NCBI GenBank assembly: GCA_963843365.1
Contig: CAWJKG010000004.1
Coordinates: 83,918-147,917 of the forward strand
Reading direction: 5' to 3'
From: Bog-473 sp963843365
Lineage (GTDB): Bacteria; Actinomycetota; Acidimicrobiia; Acidimicrobiales; RAAP-2
DNA length: 64,000 nt
Part shown: positions 54,187 through 64,000 of the stretch, piece after piece
How the letters are laid out: each line of letters opens with the position of its first letter
Position numbering within the stretch: the stretch's first letter is position 1
Made by a program: the position numbers and the translations under genes
The notes under the pieces: model-generated
What the model was told of the DNA's origin: nothing
Database searches by the model: none
The model's input: only the letters and a program-made list of their open reading frames with translations

Positions 54187-56556
54187 ATGAAGAACAAGAT
54201 CGATCCAACGGGCGAAATATTGCCAAAACCCGCCACGATGGACCTTAAGGATGATTTAGTGAAGGCTTTAAGGGATTCGGAGGAGCATTTCAAGAGCCTC
54301 GTCAACCTCCTGCCCATCTGCCTGATGGTCCGACGGGGGGAAGATTGTTTATGCCAACCCCGGATTGCTTCACCTATTGGGTTATCGAATGCCGAGGAAA
54401 TGATTGGCCAGTCAGTCTTGTCCCTGTATCCTCCCGATTTCCAGGGAAGAAATCCAAAAACGGATCAAAAACATTTCAATGGAAGGAGCTTGATAACCCA
54501 GTCATCGAGCTGAAGATTAAAAAAAAAACGGCGGCTGGGTTGACGTCGAAAGCGAATCCATCTCCGTCATCCATCAGGGCGTGCCATCATGATTTTCTTC
54601 CGCGATATCGAGGACAGAACAAGCGGATGAAACCCAACGAAATTCGGAGGAAAATTTCAAGGCGATCATCCAGCAGATACCGGACGGTATTTTCATCGAG
54701 AATCCAGAGCGGATACTGTTCGTCAGCCAGAGCGTCGTCCGGATGCTGGGCTACGAAAGGGAAGAGGAGCTGGTCGGCCATCCGCCCCTGACTTTCGTCC
54801 ATCCCGACTACCATCCCGTTCATCCAGAAACGCATCGCAAGGATTTACGGGAAGGAAGGGGTCGATCCGCTCATGGAAACCGAATGGCTCAAGAAGGATG
54901 GGAGCCGGTTGGCGGTGGAAGCCTCCAGCATTTCCGTCATTTACGAGGGACAACCGGCGGTCATGGCGGTCCTGCGGGACACGGCCCCCCGGAAAAAAGC
55001 CGAGGAGGTCCTTCGAAAGTCGAAGAAGAATTTCAGATCGATCATCCAGCAGATGCCGGACGGAGTCTTGATCGTCGACCGGGCGGGGGTCTTGTTCACC
55101 AACCAAACCCTCGCCGGCCTGCTTGGGCGTTCCACCGCGGAGGAACTGGTGGGACGCCCGAAGTTTGATTTCGTCCACCCCGATGACCGTTCCGTCATTG
55201 GTGAGAGGATCGAGCGGATCATCGGGAAGGGGGGGTCCAATCCCCTCTTGAAGCTGAAAATGCTTGGCCAGGGTGGGGAGCCGGTGGATTTTGAATCGTC
55301 CAGCATCTCCATCCAGTTCGAGGGAAAACCGGCGGTCATGGCGGTCCTGCGGGACATCACCCTGCAAAAACAAATGGAAAACAACGCGGTCCTCAACGAA
55401 AAACTGGCGACGGTGGGGACACTTGGCGGCGGGCATCGCCCACGAGATCAACAACCCCCTCACCTACGTCCTGGCCAACCTGGTTTTCCTGCGGGAGAAT
55501 TTGGACGAATTGAAACACCAGATGGAGGAGAAGGGCCACGCGGACGAGAATATACCCGAAGATATTCAAGGAAATGCAGGAGGAGATGGCCGAAACCGCG
55601 CAAGGCGGCGAGAGGATCCGCGACATCGTCCGGGGGCTGAAATCGTTCGTGCGCTCCGAAGAGGACGAAGTGGCGGCGGTGGACCTGAACCAAACGGTCG
55701 ATTCGGCCATCAATATGACCTTCCATGAGTTCAAGCATAAGGCCCGGGTGGAGAAGGACTTCGCCCTGCACCTTCCGGCCTTGACGGCCAACGCCGGCAA
55801 GCTCCAGCAGGTCTTCATCAACTTACTGATCAACGCCGCCCAGGCCATCGAGGGCAATGACCCGGTGGACAATAAGATCCATATCCGGACGGGACAGGAG
55901 AACGGAAGCCTTTTCGTCGAGTTCGCCGATACGGGCAAGGGTATACCCAGGAACATCCTGGCCACCATTTTCGAACCCTTTTTCACTACCAAACCGGTCG
56001 GGGTCGGGACGGGCCTGGGCCTTTCCATTTGCGATAAGATCGTGAAGTTCTACAAAGGGGATATCGAGGTCGAAAGCCAGGTAGGGAAGGGTACGACCTT
56101 CACGGTGCGCCTGCCCCTAGAGAACGGCCTCAGGACCGGCGTGGCGGGTCCGGCCCCCCAGGCCGCCCCGGAGCGGGGCCGGGTGTTGATCGTGGATGAC
56201 GAGCCCGCCAACCTGGAGGTCTTGAGCCGGGTGCTGAAAAAGAAGAACGACGTCCTGTCCGCCCTGACTGGGGTGGACGCGCTGGCCATCCTGGAAAGGG
56301 AGGGCGGGAAGGTGGACGCCATCGTGAGCGACCTGAACATGCCGGACATGAATGGGATAGACCTTTATAAGGTCGTGTCCTCGAAATTCCCCGGGCTTGA
56401 AAAAAGATTCGTGTTCATCACGGGAGGCCTCTTCATGGCCGATTGAAGAGGGATTTCCTCAAGACGGTCCTCAACCCCTGCCTGGAAAAACCCTTCGAGT
56501 TCGCGGACCTCTTAAGAGCCGTCGCCCAATGGACGGGAGCTTCCACCAGAAGCTAA
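54187..56556 (+). CDS. PAS-containing hybrid histidine kinase (frameshifted)
   Basis: About 785 residues after repair. Three PAS-like sensors (LRDSEEHFKSLVNLLPICLM; ERILFVSQSVVRMLGY-like region near 54730; IIQQMPDGVLIVDRAGVLFT). The kinase core has the phospho-His box AHEINNPLTYVLANL, N box QVFINLLINAAQAIEG, DTGKGIPRNI and GVGTGLGLSICDKIV. A C-terminal receiver (VLIVDDEPANLEVLSRVLKK, phospho-Asp in VSDLNMPDMNG) ends, after an indel near 56440, at the TAA at 56554-56556. At least five indels. Cytoplasmic; signal unknown. Confidence 0.82.
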
Positions 56557-56702
56557 CCCATGATCGAGCCGTTCAAGGTGAAAAGAATGAAAAGTATTCT
56601 ATTGAGCTAAAAGAGGGTCGATCCCCGTGTGGGACCAACCCTTTTACTTGTTGCCCCAGCATTGCCCCAGAAGTTTCCGAAGTGCTAGGTGTCTGAAAAT
56701 GG

Positions 56703-56727
56703 CTCCCCGGGTTGGACTCGAACCACA
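56703..56727 (-). repeat. tRNA 3'-end remnant, direct copy of 39330-39352
   Basis: Minus strand: TGGTTCGAGTCCAACCCGGGG, then AGCCA, a T-arm plus acceptor end including CCA. No anticodon or D-arm precedes it. The 23 bp ctccccgggttggactcgaa-cca match 39330-39352 in the same orientation, 17.4 kb apart. Nearby (56641-56690) a repeated TTGCCCCAG occurs; otherwise the gap 56557-56767 is empty. Confidence 0.55.
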
Positions 56728-56767
56728 TCATCTCTTTCCGTTTAAAAGTGGGTTACCCTATTGTCCG

Positions 56768-56984
56768 GTAAGCTGGATTTGGCGGCGACCACTACGTTCT
56801 CAGGAGTAAAACCGAGGTTCTTCATGGCCACGGGGCCGGGAGCGCTGGCGCCGAAGCGTTCCAGCGTCACGAAGCGGCCCTTGGGGCCGGCCCAACGGTG
56901 CCAACCGAAGGAGGTGGCGGCTTCCACCACGACACAGGCTTGGACCTTAGAGAGCAGTACTTCTTCCTCATAAGCGGCGGGCGG
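56768..56984 (-). pseudogene. Duplicated 3' end of transketolase
   Basis: Reads AYEEEVLLSKVQ, VVVEAATSFGWHRWAGPKGR, FVTLERFGASAPGPVAMKNL and GFTPENVVVAAKSSL, nearly identical to the last ~70 codons of the complete tkt at 57476. It begins directly after the DUF2442 stop and lacks the rest of the enzyme. Confidence 0.85.
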
Positions 56985-57224
56985 TTATCTTTTTAGAAGT
57001 GCAGCCACGGAGATATCTTCATCCAGGCTGTCCCAATGAATTCCCACGCCCCGGCCGATCAAACGCCATTTTTTCCGTTGAGCGGCGGAGGCATCCCGCA
57101 AGCGGGGAAACCATTCCAGGGGTGCGCTGATCTCCCGCCCATCCAGGAGGCGGATGTGAAGCATTTGGGAATCGAAACGTATTTCAACCGCCAGAGCTTC
57201 AGATTTTTTTACGGAAATACTCAT
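56985..57224 (-). CDS. DUF2442-family protein
   Basis: 79 residues, intact: LLDGREISAPLEWFPRLRDA, then KKWRLIGRGVGIHWDSLDED and ISVAALL, the standard DUF2442 signature. It overlaps the DUF4160 gene by 26 bp. The pair DUF4160-DUF2442 is common, often in mobile regions, and suspected to be toxin-antitoxin-like; not proven. Confidence 0.85.
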   Translation of the reverse strand: MSISVKKSEALAVEIRFDSQMLHIRLLDGREISAPLEWFPRLRDASAAQRKKWRLIGRGVGIHWDSLDEDISVAALLKR

Positions 57225-57441
57225 GCCATTTTCCTTTTAGATCCTCTTTGTGGTTCACAACCAGCCGTTTGATCTCGTTCAACTCTTTGGCATTGTACCC
57301 CACGGATTGGGCCAGTTGGACGGGTTCAAGCCAGAATTTGGCGTAATTATCGCCCGATTCCACATGGATATGCGCCGGTTCCCGCCTTTCGTTACTGAAG
57401 AAAAAGAACCGGAATCGTCCAGACCTTAATACGGTCGGCAT
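57199..57441 (-). CDS. DUF4160-family protein
   Basis: 80 residues, intact: MPTVLRSGRFRFFFFSNERR, REPAHIHVESGDNYAKFWLE and LNEIKRLVVNHKEDLKGKWH. The HIHV and KFWL motifs are diagnostic. It starts 35 bp after the tkt stop on the same strand. Confidence 0.85.
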   Translation of the reverse strand: MPTVLRSGRFRFFFFSNERREPAHIHVESGDNYAKFWLEPVQLAQSVGYNAKELNEIKRLVVNHKEDLKGKWHEYFRKKI

Positions 57442-57475
57442 GGTTCATTATACCCCTTCGGATTGGATCTCAGGA

Positions 57476-59484
57476 TCAGGCTGATTTCAGGCTTTCTTTT
57501 GCCGCAACCACCACGTTCTCGGGGGTGAAGCCCAGGTTCTTCATGGCCACGCTGCCGGGAGCGCTGGCGCCGAAGCGCTCCAGCGTCACGAAGCGGCCCT
57601 TGGGTCCGGCCCAGCGGTGCCAGCCGAAGGAAGTGGCGGCTTCCACGACGACACGGGCCTTGGACCTTGGAAGGAAGGACTTCTTCCTGGTAGGCGGCGG
57701 GTTGGGCGGCGAAAAGTTCCAGGGAGGGCGCGCTGACCACCCGGGCCGCGATGCCTTCTTTTTCCAATATTTCCTGGGCCTTCACGCAAAGTTGAACCTC
57801 GGAACCGGTTCCGATGAGAATGACCTGCGGTTTGCCGCCCTTGGCTTCGGAAAGGATATAAGCCCCTTTCAAAAGGCCTGAAGCGGGCCCAAATTTGGTC
57901 CGGTCAAAAGTGGGAACGGCTTGGCGGGTCAAGACCAAGGCCGTGGGGGCGTTCTTGCGCTCGAGCGCGACCAGCCAGGCATAGGGAACCTCACCGCAAT
58001 CGCCGGGACGGATGACGCAAGCATTGGGGGTCGCCCTCATGGCGGCTAGGGTTTCCACCGGCTGGTGGGTGGGGCCGTCCTCGCCCTGGCCGATGGAATC
58101 GTGGGTGAAAACGAAGATGGATTGGACGCCCATCAAGTGGGCCAGCCGGTAGGCGGGCTTCATATAGTCGTTGAACATCAGGAAGGTCCCGCCGAAGGGG
58201 ATGGACCCCCCCATGCAGGGCCATGCCGTTCAGGGCCGCCGCCATGCCGTGCTCGCGGACCCCGAAGTGGAATATACGGCCCTGGTAATTGTCGGCCTCG
58301 AAATCCCCGCCACCCTCAATAAGGGTGTCGTTGGAACCCGCCAAGTCGGCCGAGCCGCCCATAAAGAAGGGGACTTCCTTGGCGATGGCATTGAGGGTCT
58401 TGCCCGAAGCCTGGCGGGTGGCCAGGCCCTTTTCATCGGCGGGGAAGACCGGAAGTTTCTTTTCCAAGTCCGGGGGCAGATCCTTCGCCAAGGCCAGGGT
58501 GAATTGTTTGAACTTTTCCGGTTCGGCCTTGGCGTAGGTTTCCTCTTTGGTTCCATTCGGCTTCGGCCTTCTTACCCTTTTCCACCGATTCCATACAGCG
58601 CTTCTTGGCTTCTTCGGGAATATAAAAAGTGGGTTCCTGCGGCCATTTGAAGAATTCCTTGGTTTTCATGATCATGTCCGGAGGCATGGCGGAGCCATGC
58701 ACCTTGGCGTTGTCCTGCAGGGGGCTTCCGTAACCGATATGGGAGCGGACCGCGATGATCGAGGGGCGGTTGGTTTCCGCCTCGACTTCCGCCATGGCCT
58801 TATCCAGCGCTTCCAGGTCGTTGGCGTCGGTGACCCGCAGGGTGTGCCAGCCGTAGGATTCGAAGCGCTTCAGAACGTCCTCGCTGTAAGCCAGGTTGGT
58901 ATCGCCCTCGATGGAAATGTGGTTGTCGTCGTAGATCACTTTCAGACCGGGAAAGCTTCAAATGGCCGGCCAGGGAACAGGCTTCGTGGGAGACACCCTC
59001 CATGCAGGTCGCCGTCGGAGGCGATGACCCAGGTCCTGTGGTCCACCAGGTCGTTCCCGAAACGGGCGGCCAGGCTCCGTTCGGCGATGGCCATACCGAC
59101 GGCGGTGGCGATGCCCTGACCCAAGGGGCCGGTGGTGGTTTCCACGCCCACGGTATGGCGGTATTCGGGATGTCCGGGGGTCTTGCTTCCCCATTGGCGG
59201 AAATTTTTGAGCTCCTCCAAGGAAAGTCCGTAGCCGTGCAGGTGAAGAAGGGAATAGAGGAGCATGGAACCATGGCCCGCGGAAAGGACGAAACGGTCCC
59301 GGTCCACCCAAAGGGGGTTGGAAGGGGAGTGCTTCAAATGGCGGCTCCAAAGGACGTGGGCGGCGGGGGCCATGCCCATGGGCATGCCCGGATGGCCGGA
59401 GTTGGCCTGGCGGGTGGCGTCCACCGCCAGCATGCGGATGGTATTGATGGCGAGTGTGTCGGCTTGGTCGAAAGGCTTGGACAT
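57476..59484 (-). CDS. tkt: Transketolase (frameshifted)
   Basis: Thiamine-diphosphate enzyme of the non-oxidative pentose-phosphate/Calvin pathways. Pieces: RMLAVDATRQANSGHPGMPM, GPLGQGIATAVGMAIAERSL, WVIASDGDL then MEGVSHEA, YDDNHISIEGDTNLAYSEDV, MGGSADLAGSNDTLI, YQGRIFHFGVREHGMAAALN (catalytic Glu region), FTHDSIGQGEDGPTHQPVET and VILIGTGSEVQLCVKAQEIL. Indels near 59005, 58960, 58545, 58215 and 57665. About 665 residues after repair, normal length. It partners with zwf-opcA-pgl on the other side of the 17-kb block. Confidence 0.9.
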
Positions 59485-59532
59485 GAAGAACTCCTTAGAA
59501 TAATTTAGGCGTTCACGAGAACAAGTTGACAG

Positions 59533-60027
59533 TTAGTTGATCTTATGAACGGAACGCAATTCCTCACTCCAAGAACTCCGTAACTCTATGGAAATTCTAA
59601 GATTAAAGGGTTGACGGTTTTGAAAGCCCCCTTGCAGGCTGTGCCAATGGCGGATCTCGGCTTCCCCTTCCTTCCAGCATAAAAAGACGATCTCCGGGCC
59701 CCGGCGGCTGTAAAAATCCACCAATCCCCCGTCCAGGTCCTTCAAATGGGCGCCCGATTTGGAACAAGTCCTCCAGTTTTTCCTCGAATTGCCGGGTTTG
59801 GTAATGGAAGGCTTCCATCAGTTTGCTGACGGCGGCCTTACCTGCGGGTGATAGTTCGCCCTTGGAATCGGCAGCCGGTCATTTCTTCGATCTCGATCTG
59901 GGCCTGGGTCCTTAAAATAATGCCGCGTTGTTCCCGCAGAGGACTTGAGGATCAAATGTATCTGTGGCAGGAGGGCATTGGCTTCCTGGAGCGTCAACAT
60001 TTTGATCTTGGCTTCTTCATTGGCCAT
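59533..60027 (-). CDS. DUF2203-family protein (frameshifted)
   Basis: Start KMLTLQEANALLPQIHLILK; the end reads LKDLDGGLVDFYSRRGPEIV, FLCWKEGEAEIRHWHSLQGG and FQNRQP, the typical DUF2203 (TLEEANALLP ... KDLDxGLVDF ... FLCW) layout. Several indels lie between 59760 and 59935. Function unknown. Confidence 0.7.
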
Positions 60028-60160
60028 GACTTTCCGTCTTTCCGCTTTTTCGTGGGGTTATTTTATGTTTATCTTGGAAGGCAAAACAAGGCGAAAAAAG
60101 GGCGGAAAAAGGGAAAGAAAGACATAATAGAACGATTTAATTCTTCCCGGGCGGTGAAAC

Positions 60161-61171
60161 ATGGGTTTTGAAAAGGTCCTGAACCGGCTTTTGGAGTATG
60201 CCGTATTGGCCCCCTCGATTTACAACAGCCAACCTTGGAAATTTGCCCTCGATCCCCAACGGGGAACCGTCGAGGTTTAGTCCTGATAGCGAACGGGCAA
60301 GGCCGGAACGCATCGATCCCAAACAAAGGGACCTTTATTTGGCTTTGGGCGCCTGCGTGGAGTATATGGCCTTGGCGGCCCCCGCGTTAGGATATGAATT
60401 GAAAGAAGATTTGTTCCCCGAGGGAATGGGGTGATCGCTCAGCCTCGCCTTGAAGGCCCTTCCGGAAGCCATGCCCGAATCCCTTTTTTCTTCCCTGCTG
60501 ATCCGCCAGACCCATTCGGGAAAATATCGGGAAGGCTTGGTGGAAGAGATCCATTTGGAACGGTTTAAAGGCTTTGCCGCCTTTTCCGCTCGAGAGAAGA
60601 TCCATTTCATAACGGAGGAAAGGGGCGGAAAAATTTGATCCAACTTTTGCACGACTTATCCCATAAAGGCGCGCTCCAATCCACCTTGATAGAGGAAGGA
60701 GCCCGATGGATGAGGCCGGCGATGACGGGGAAGATGGAGTACCCTTGCGCATCTGGGCCTTCCCCTATCGGTCAAGGTGCGTTTCGCCCTTCTACGCTAT
60801 TTGTTCTACCAAAGGGAGATCCGGGAGGTGGCCCGCCAAACCTTGTTGCGACAGGGGCACGGTATTGAAGCCCCGGCTTATTTATTGATGACCACCTCCG
60901 AATCCCAGAGCCCAAGGTCATTTCAATGCCGGACGGTGGCATGCCCGATTGGCCCTCACCTTGAGCGAGATCGAACTGGCCAGCCAAACCCTGCATTTGC
61001 CGGTAACGCTGGGCCTGCCCATGACCGCTTACGGGAAATGTTCAAGGAAAATGGGAAGAACCGTCTTGCTTTGCGTTTCGGGCGGCCCGAAAAGAAAGAG
61101 TGGACTAAAACTTCCGGCGACCCATAGAAGAATGTATTGAAAAAGCTAAAAAAATATTGAGGCAGGCTTGA
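60161..61171 (+). CDS. Nitroreductase-family protein (heavily frameshifted)
   Basis: FMN-dependent oxidoreductase fold. Opening LNRLLEYAVLAPSIYNSQPW is typical; then LYLALGACVEYMALAAPALG, VRFALLRYLFYQREIREVAR, LTLSEIELASQTLHLPVTLG and a C-terminal RRPIEECIEKAKKI. At least six indels over 1 kb. About 335 residues, longer than simple nitroreductases and like the SagB/Tp-nitroreductase type. Substrate unknown. Confidence 0.65.
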
Positions 61172-61245
61172 ACCGGAAATAAGGTTTGGATACTACTGCT
61201 CTCTTAAAGAGCGTGGTTAGAAGATTAAATTAAAAGGAGGATGTT

Positions 61246-61769
61246 ATGCCAGTTCAAGTGGGACAAAAGGCCCCGGATTTCCAGGGCCAAGCGGTGATGC
61301 CGAACGGCGAATTCAAGGAGGTCAAGCTCTCCGATTATAAGGGAAAGTGGGTGGTGTTGTTCTTCTATCCCCTGGATTTCACCTTCGTTTGCCCGACCGA
61401 GATCAAGGCTTTCAACGAGAAGTTCGACGAGTTCAAAAAGATGGGGGCGGAGATCATCACCTGCTCCACCGACAGCGTCTATCAGCCACAAGGCCTGGCA
61501 GGAAAACGGCCTGGGCAAGTTGAAGTTCCCCCATTTGGCGGACACAAGCCCACCAGATCTCCCGCGCCTACGGCGTCTTGATCGAGGACAAGGGGATTGC
61601 CCTTCGCGGCACCTTCATCATCGATCCGGATGGAAACCTCAAGCACGCCACCGTGAACGATACGGCGGTCGGCCGTAACGTGGAAGAGACCATCCGCACC
61701 TTGGCGGCCTTCGAGACCGGCAAGCTGACGGGTTGCGACTGGAACCCGGGGCAAAAGACATTAAATTAA
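61246..61769 (+). CDS. Peroxiredoxin, AhpC/Prx type (frameshifted)
   Basis: About 175 residues. Peroxide-reducing thiol enzyme: peroxidatic Cys in YPLDFTFVCPTEIKAFNEKF; after indels near 61485 and 61553, ISRAYGVLIEDKGIALRGTF and the resolving-Cys region GKLTGCDWNPGQ. Typical 2-Cys layout. AAAGGAGG upstream. Hydroperoxide defence, matching the SOD and rhodanese elsewhere in this half. Confidence 0.88.
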
Positions 61770-61801
61770 GTTTTAGTTCGAAGTTCGTGGTTTATTAAGA
61801 A

Positions 61802-61828
61802 GGGAGGCCAATTGGCCTCCCTTTTTTT
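61802..61828 (+). terminator. Rho-independent terminator after peroxiredoxin
   Basis: GGGAGGCC / GGCCTCCC perfect 8-bp stem, 4-nt loop, seven T. It also serves the convergent CrtC-like gene at its end. Confidence 0.85.
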
Positions 61829-62977
61829 ATTTTGAGGGGAGGTCGGAGCGGTCGGTAAAGACGTCGTCGCCGGCGTATTATCGGGGTTCCGTTGGAAAAG
61901 GGTTTGGCCATCTTGACGGTCATACCCTTCATCATGGGGGAGAAGAATCGGCTCCCCAGACGGGGTAAATAGAGATATTGAGACATCCCGCGTCCCTCCA
62001 ACGGTCTTACCCTCGTCTTGCCATGAAACCTGGTCCTCGAATATAAGGGAGACGGGACCGTCACTCAAAACCTGGCCATGTACCAATCCGAAGAGAGTGG
62101 GCGTCAGTGAAGCCCAGTTTTTTGGAATAGGGAAGCCAGAAGAAATTCCGGCGGCTTTGGGAAAGTTTGTAGGAAACCCTGCCAGAGCTTCGGCTTGGCC
62201 CTTAGCGGCGATGAAAAGTCCTCCGGCGGATTCTTTCTCATCGGCGGTACCTGTAGCGAATAGACCAGGGTTTCCTCCCCCAAAAAGGCCCGGCCCCAGT
62301 GCCAGGCCTTCACGAATTGGCCCAATGGGACTGATCCGAAATGGTGGTCATGGTATCCCTTGCCGACAAAGTTTTCCTTCTTCACGTTCCCTCGGCATCG
62401 CACCATTCCAAAGTCCCTTCGACATGACAGCGGGGCGCGGCTAGGACCCAAGTGTGGGTCGGCAAGGGTTTCGGATCGTTGGGGAAGGGGGGGAGACAAT
62501 TTCTCGGGTGTGAAGAAAAGCCGGGCCCGAAGGGACTGTCGGCCCCCTTGACCTGTCCTTGTAATGTCACAGTATAAGAGGCAGGGTTCCCGCCGGGGAC
62601 CAATTGAAACGGTTGGAGCCCAAGAGAACCGCGGGGTCCTGTTCGGAGGCTTTGAACATGCCCGGGGTCGAATTCCTCCAGGAACTCACCGATAAGGGTC
62701 CCCTTATGGAAGATGCGGAAAATCACGCCCGTGTAAGTCCAGAGGGTTCGGGGGATCGCAGGGGGCCTGTCCCGAGACCATAGGGGATTGGGTCTCCTTC
62801 CAGTAGGCAGCCAGGTTTTCCTGGTAATAGGGGGACAAAAGATGTCCCGCGTAAAATTGGGCCGAAAAGGAAATGCCACTGGTATCATCAGTTCCATCGA
62901 AATGCCACCATTCATAGCCGCCCGGGCGTCTTTTGGGGCCGGTGGAAATCCTGGTCAACGCCTGAAAGAAGGTTCAT
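61827..62977 (-). CDS. CrtC-like carotenoid 1,2-hydratase/lipocalin-type protein (frameshifted)
   Basis: The corrected N-terminus from 62977 reads MNLLSGVDQDFHRPQ, then GGYEWWHFDGTDDTSGISFS (Y-E-W-W motif), and the later VKKENFVGKGYHDHHFGSVP (H-D-H-H-F-G), both hallmarks of the hydroxyneurosporene synthase/CrtC family. At least five indels break it up. About 375 residues, stop at 61827-61829. It may hydrate a carotenoid or terpenoid; many distant members have unknown substrates. Confidence 0.65.
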
Positions 62978-64000
62978 GGGATGGTTTCTTTTGGCCTGTT
63001 TTTTTGCCGGCTTATCGGCCTATCTGATCGTCTGCGGAATGGATAATACAAGAGTCTTCCGCAAACTTCCACCCGTGGACCTGGAGCGCAAGACAATGGC
63101 CCCTGGTTTCGGTCTGCATCCCCGCCCGCAACGAGGAAAAGCGCATCGAGCCCTGCCTCGAGAGTTTATTCAAACAGGATTATCCCCGTTACGAAGTCTT
63201 GGTGTTGGATGACCAATCCACGGATGGGACCCTGGCTTTATTGAAGCGTTATGCCAGGAAAGTCACCTGGCTCCAGGTCCTCCAGGGAAAACCCTTCCCT
63301 CCGGTTGGGTGGGCAAGCCCTGGGCCTGCCATGAGCTTTCCAAAAGGGCCAAGGGAGAATGGCTTTTCTTCACCGACGCCGATACCTGGCATGAGCCGCA
63401 TACCCTTCGAACCGGTCGGTGGCCGCGGCCGAGAAAACGGGGCGGACCTGCTTTCCTGCATGACCTGGCAGGAGACCCATACCTGGCTGGAATATCTCAT
63501 CATCCCGGTGATGGTCTTCTGCCTCATCTCTTTTTTGCCCGCCAGCTTGGTGGTGCGGCGGAAAAGCCTTTTTTCCAAGTTCGCGGGAGGGGGAGGGCAG
63601 TTCCTTTTCTTTCGGCAGGAAAGCCTATCGGGCCATCGGCGGCCATGAGTCGGTTAAGAACGAGATCGTGGAGGACCTGGCCATCGGCAACCGGGTGGTC
63701 CGCCAGGGATTCAAACTGGTGTTTCTGGACGGGACGGACATGACTTCCTGCCGGATGTATTCCTCCGCGGGGGAGGTTTGGGCGGGGTTCTCCAAGAATT
63801 TCTTCCCGGCGTTTAAATTTTCTGTATCCCGCGCGCCCTTGTCAGTTATGGTTTTCTCTTTGCGGCTTCGGTCCTGCCTTATATCGTCCTGTTTTTCGCC
63901 CAGCCCGGAACATTCTTATTCAACACGGCCATTGTTTTTTGCCTTATTCAAATACTTTTGAGGTTGAACCAGGCGTGGCGATACGGTGGACCGGCCCTTT
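62976..64000 (+). CDS. Family 2 glycosyltransferase, membrane-bound (partial, frameshifted)
   Basis: Starts with a membrane helix (FLLACFFAGLSAYLIVCG). Then a GT-A domain in several frames: VCIPARNEEKRIEPCLESLF, EVLVLDDQSTDGTLALLKRY, FFTDADTWHEPHTL (D-x-D metal site), AIGGHESVKNEIVEDLAIGN (E-D and later QxxRW-like region). A helix pair lies near 63500 and another is expected beyond base 64000. It resembles CrtQ/hopanoid-cluster glycosyltransferases. Its ATG overlaps the divergent CrtC-like ATG. Confidence 0.7.

Noticed and set aside
56641..56700. Integrase gene fragment beside the right tRNA remnant
   Set aside because: The short minus-strand reading is too small to assign and has no catalytic Arg-His-Arg-Tyr residues.

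Overview
The window looks like two unrelated genomes joined at about 35,035-35,047. Bases 1 to ~35,040 are very GC-rich, with GTG starts and overlapping ATGA/GTGA gene junctions. They encode actinobacterial families, including tandem 'GIFSYGDA' repeats of the kind I associate with Acidimicrobiia. Bases ~35,047 to 64,000 have clearly lower GC, A-rich Shine-Dalgarno sites, sigma-54 promoters and outer-membrane/lipoprotein genes, so they come from a Gram-negative bacterium of uncertain phylum. The seam cuts an IS3-type transposase on the left and the first codons of zwf on the right, so I read it as an assembly chimera. Both halves carry many single-base frameshifts inside otherwise well-conserved enzymes, more in the right half. 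This is typical of poorly polished long-read sequence, and such genes are given here as single loci.

Left half. 1-3,155 (minus): 2-oxoacid:ferredoxin oxidoreductase porG-porA-porB plus a GltD-like flavoprotein. 3,371-4,386: GAPDH. 4,416-9,542: a group 3b (sulfhydrogenase-type, NADP-linked) [NiFe] hydrogenase operon hydB, a cyclic-nucleotide-binding protein, hydG, hydD, hydA and a maturation protease. 9,691-13,151: MFS transporter, TIG-domain membrane protein, cyclopropane-fatty-acid synthase. 13,198-15,009: atypical pyruvate kinase. 15,040-22,122: full hyp maturation set in two divergent operons (hypC-D-F, a SIS-HypC fusion and hypE leftward; hypA-B rightward), then an isocitrate/isopropylmalate-dehydrogenase relative. 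23,601-25,963: split LigD repair enzyme. 26,067-32,549: BrkB-type membrane protein, sulfotransferase, VOC protein, DUF1003-like protein, GGDEF-EAL protein and a small HicA-like protein. 32,743-34,669: a cyclic-di-GMP-I riboswitch ahead of a secreted repeat/GH26-like protein. The left half suggests a metabolism that disposes of pyruvate-derived reductant through ferredoxin/NADPH and hydrogen.

Right half. 35,047-38,835: oxidative pentose-phosphate operon zwf-opcA-pgl. 39,330-56,725: a block bounded by two direct 23-bp copies of a tRNA 3' end. It contains a V4R-type sigma-54 activator, a Crp-pirin operon, a rhodanese and a long run of small envelope/stress proteins (GlsB-like, BON, DUF2934, LysM, Lmo0937-like, PLDc_N, SOD, coiled-coil proteins). 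It also holds an AI-2E-type permease, an endonuclease III relative, a DUF4403 lipoprotein and a hybrid histidine kinase. Five sigma-54 promoters lie here, and palindromic ATCAYTTTGAT upstream sites sit near four of them; this looks like a compact sigma-54 stress regulon. 56,768-59,484: transketolase followed by a DUF4160/DUF2442 pair and a duplicated transketolase 3' end. 59,533-61,769: DUF2203 protein, nitroreductase, peroxiredoxin. 61,827-64,000: a CrtC-like protein and a glycosyltransferase with overlapping divergent starts, cut by the window end.
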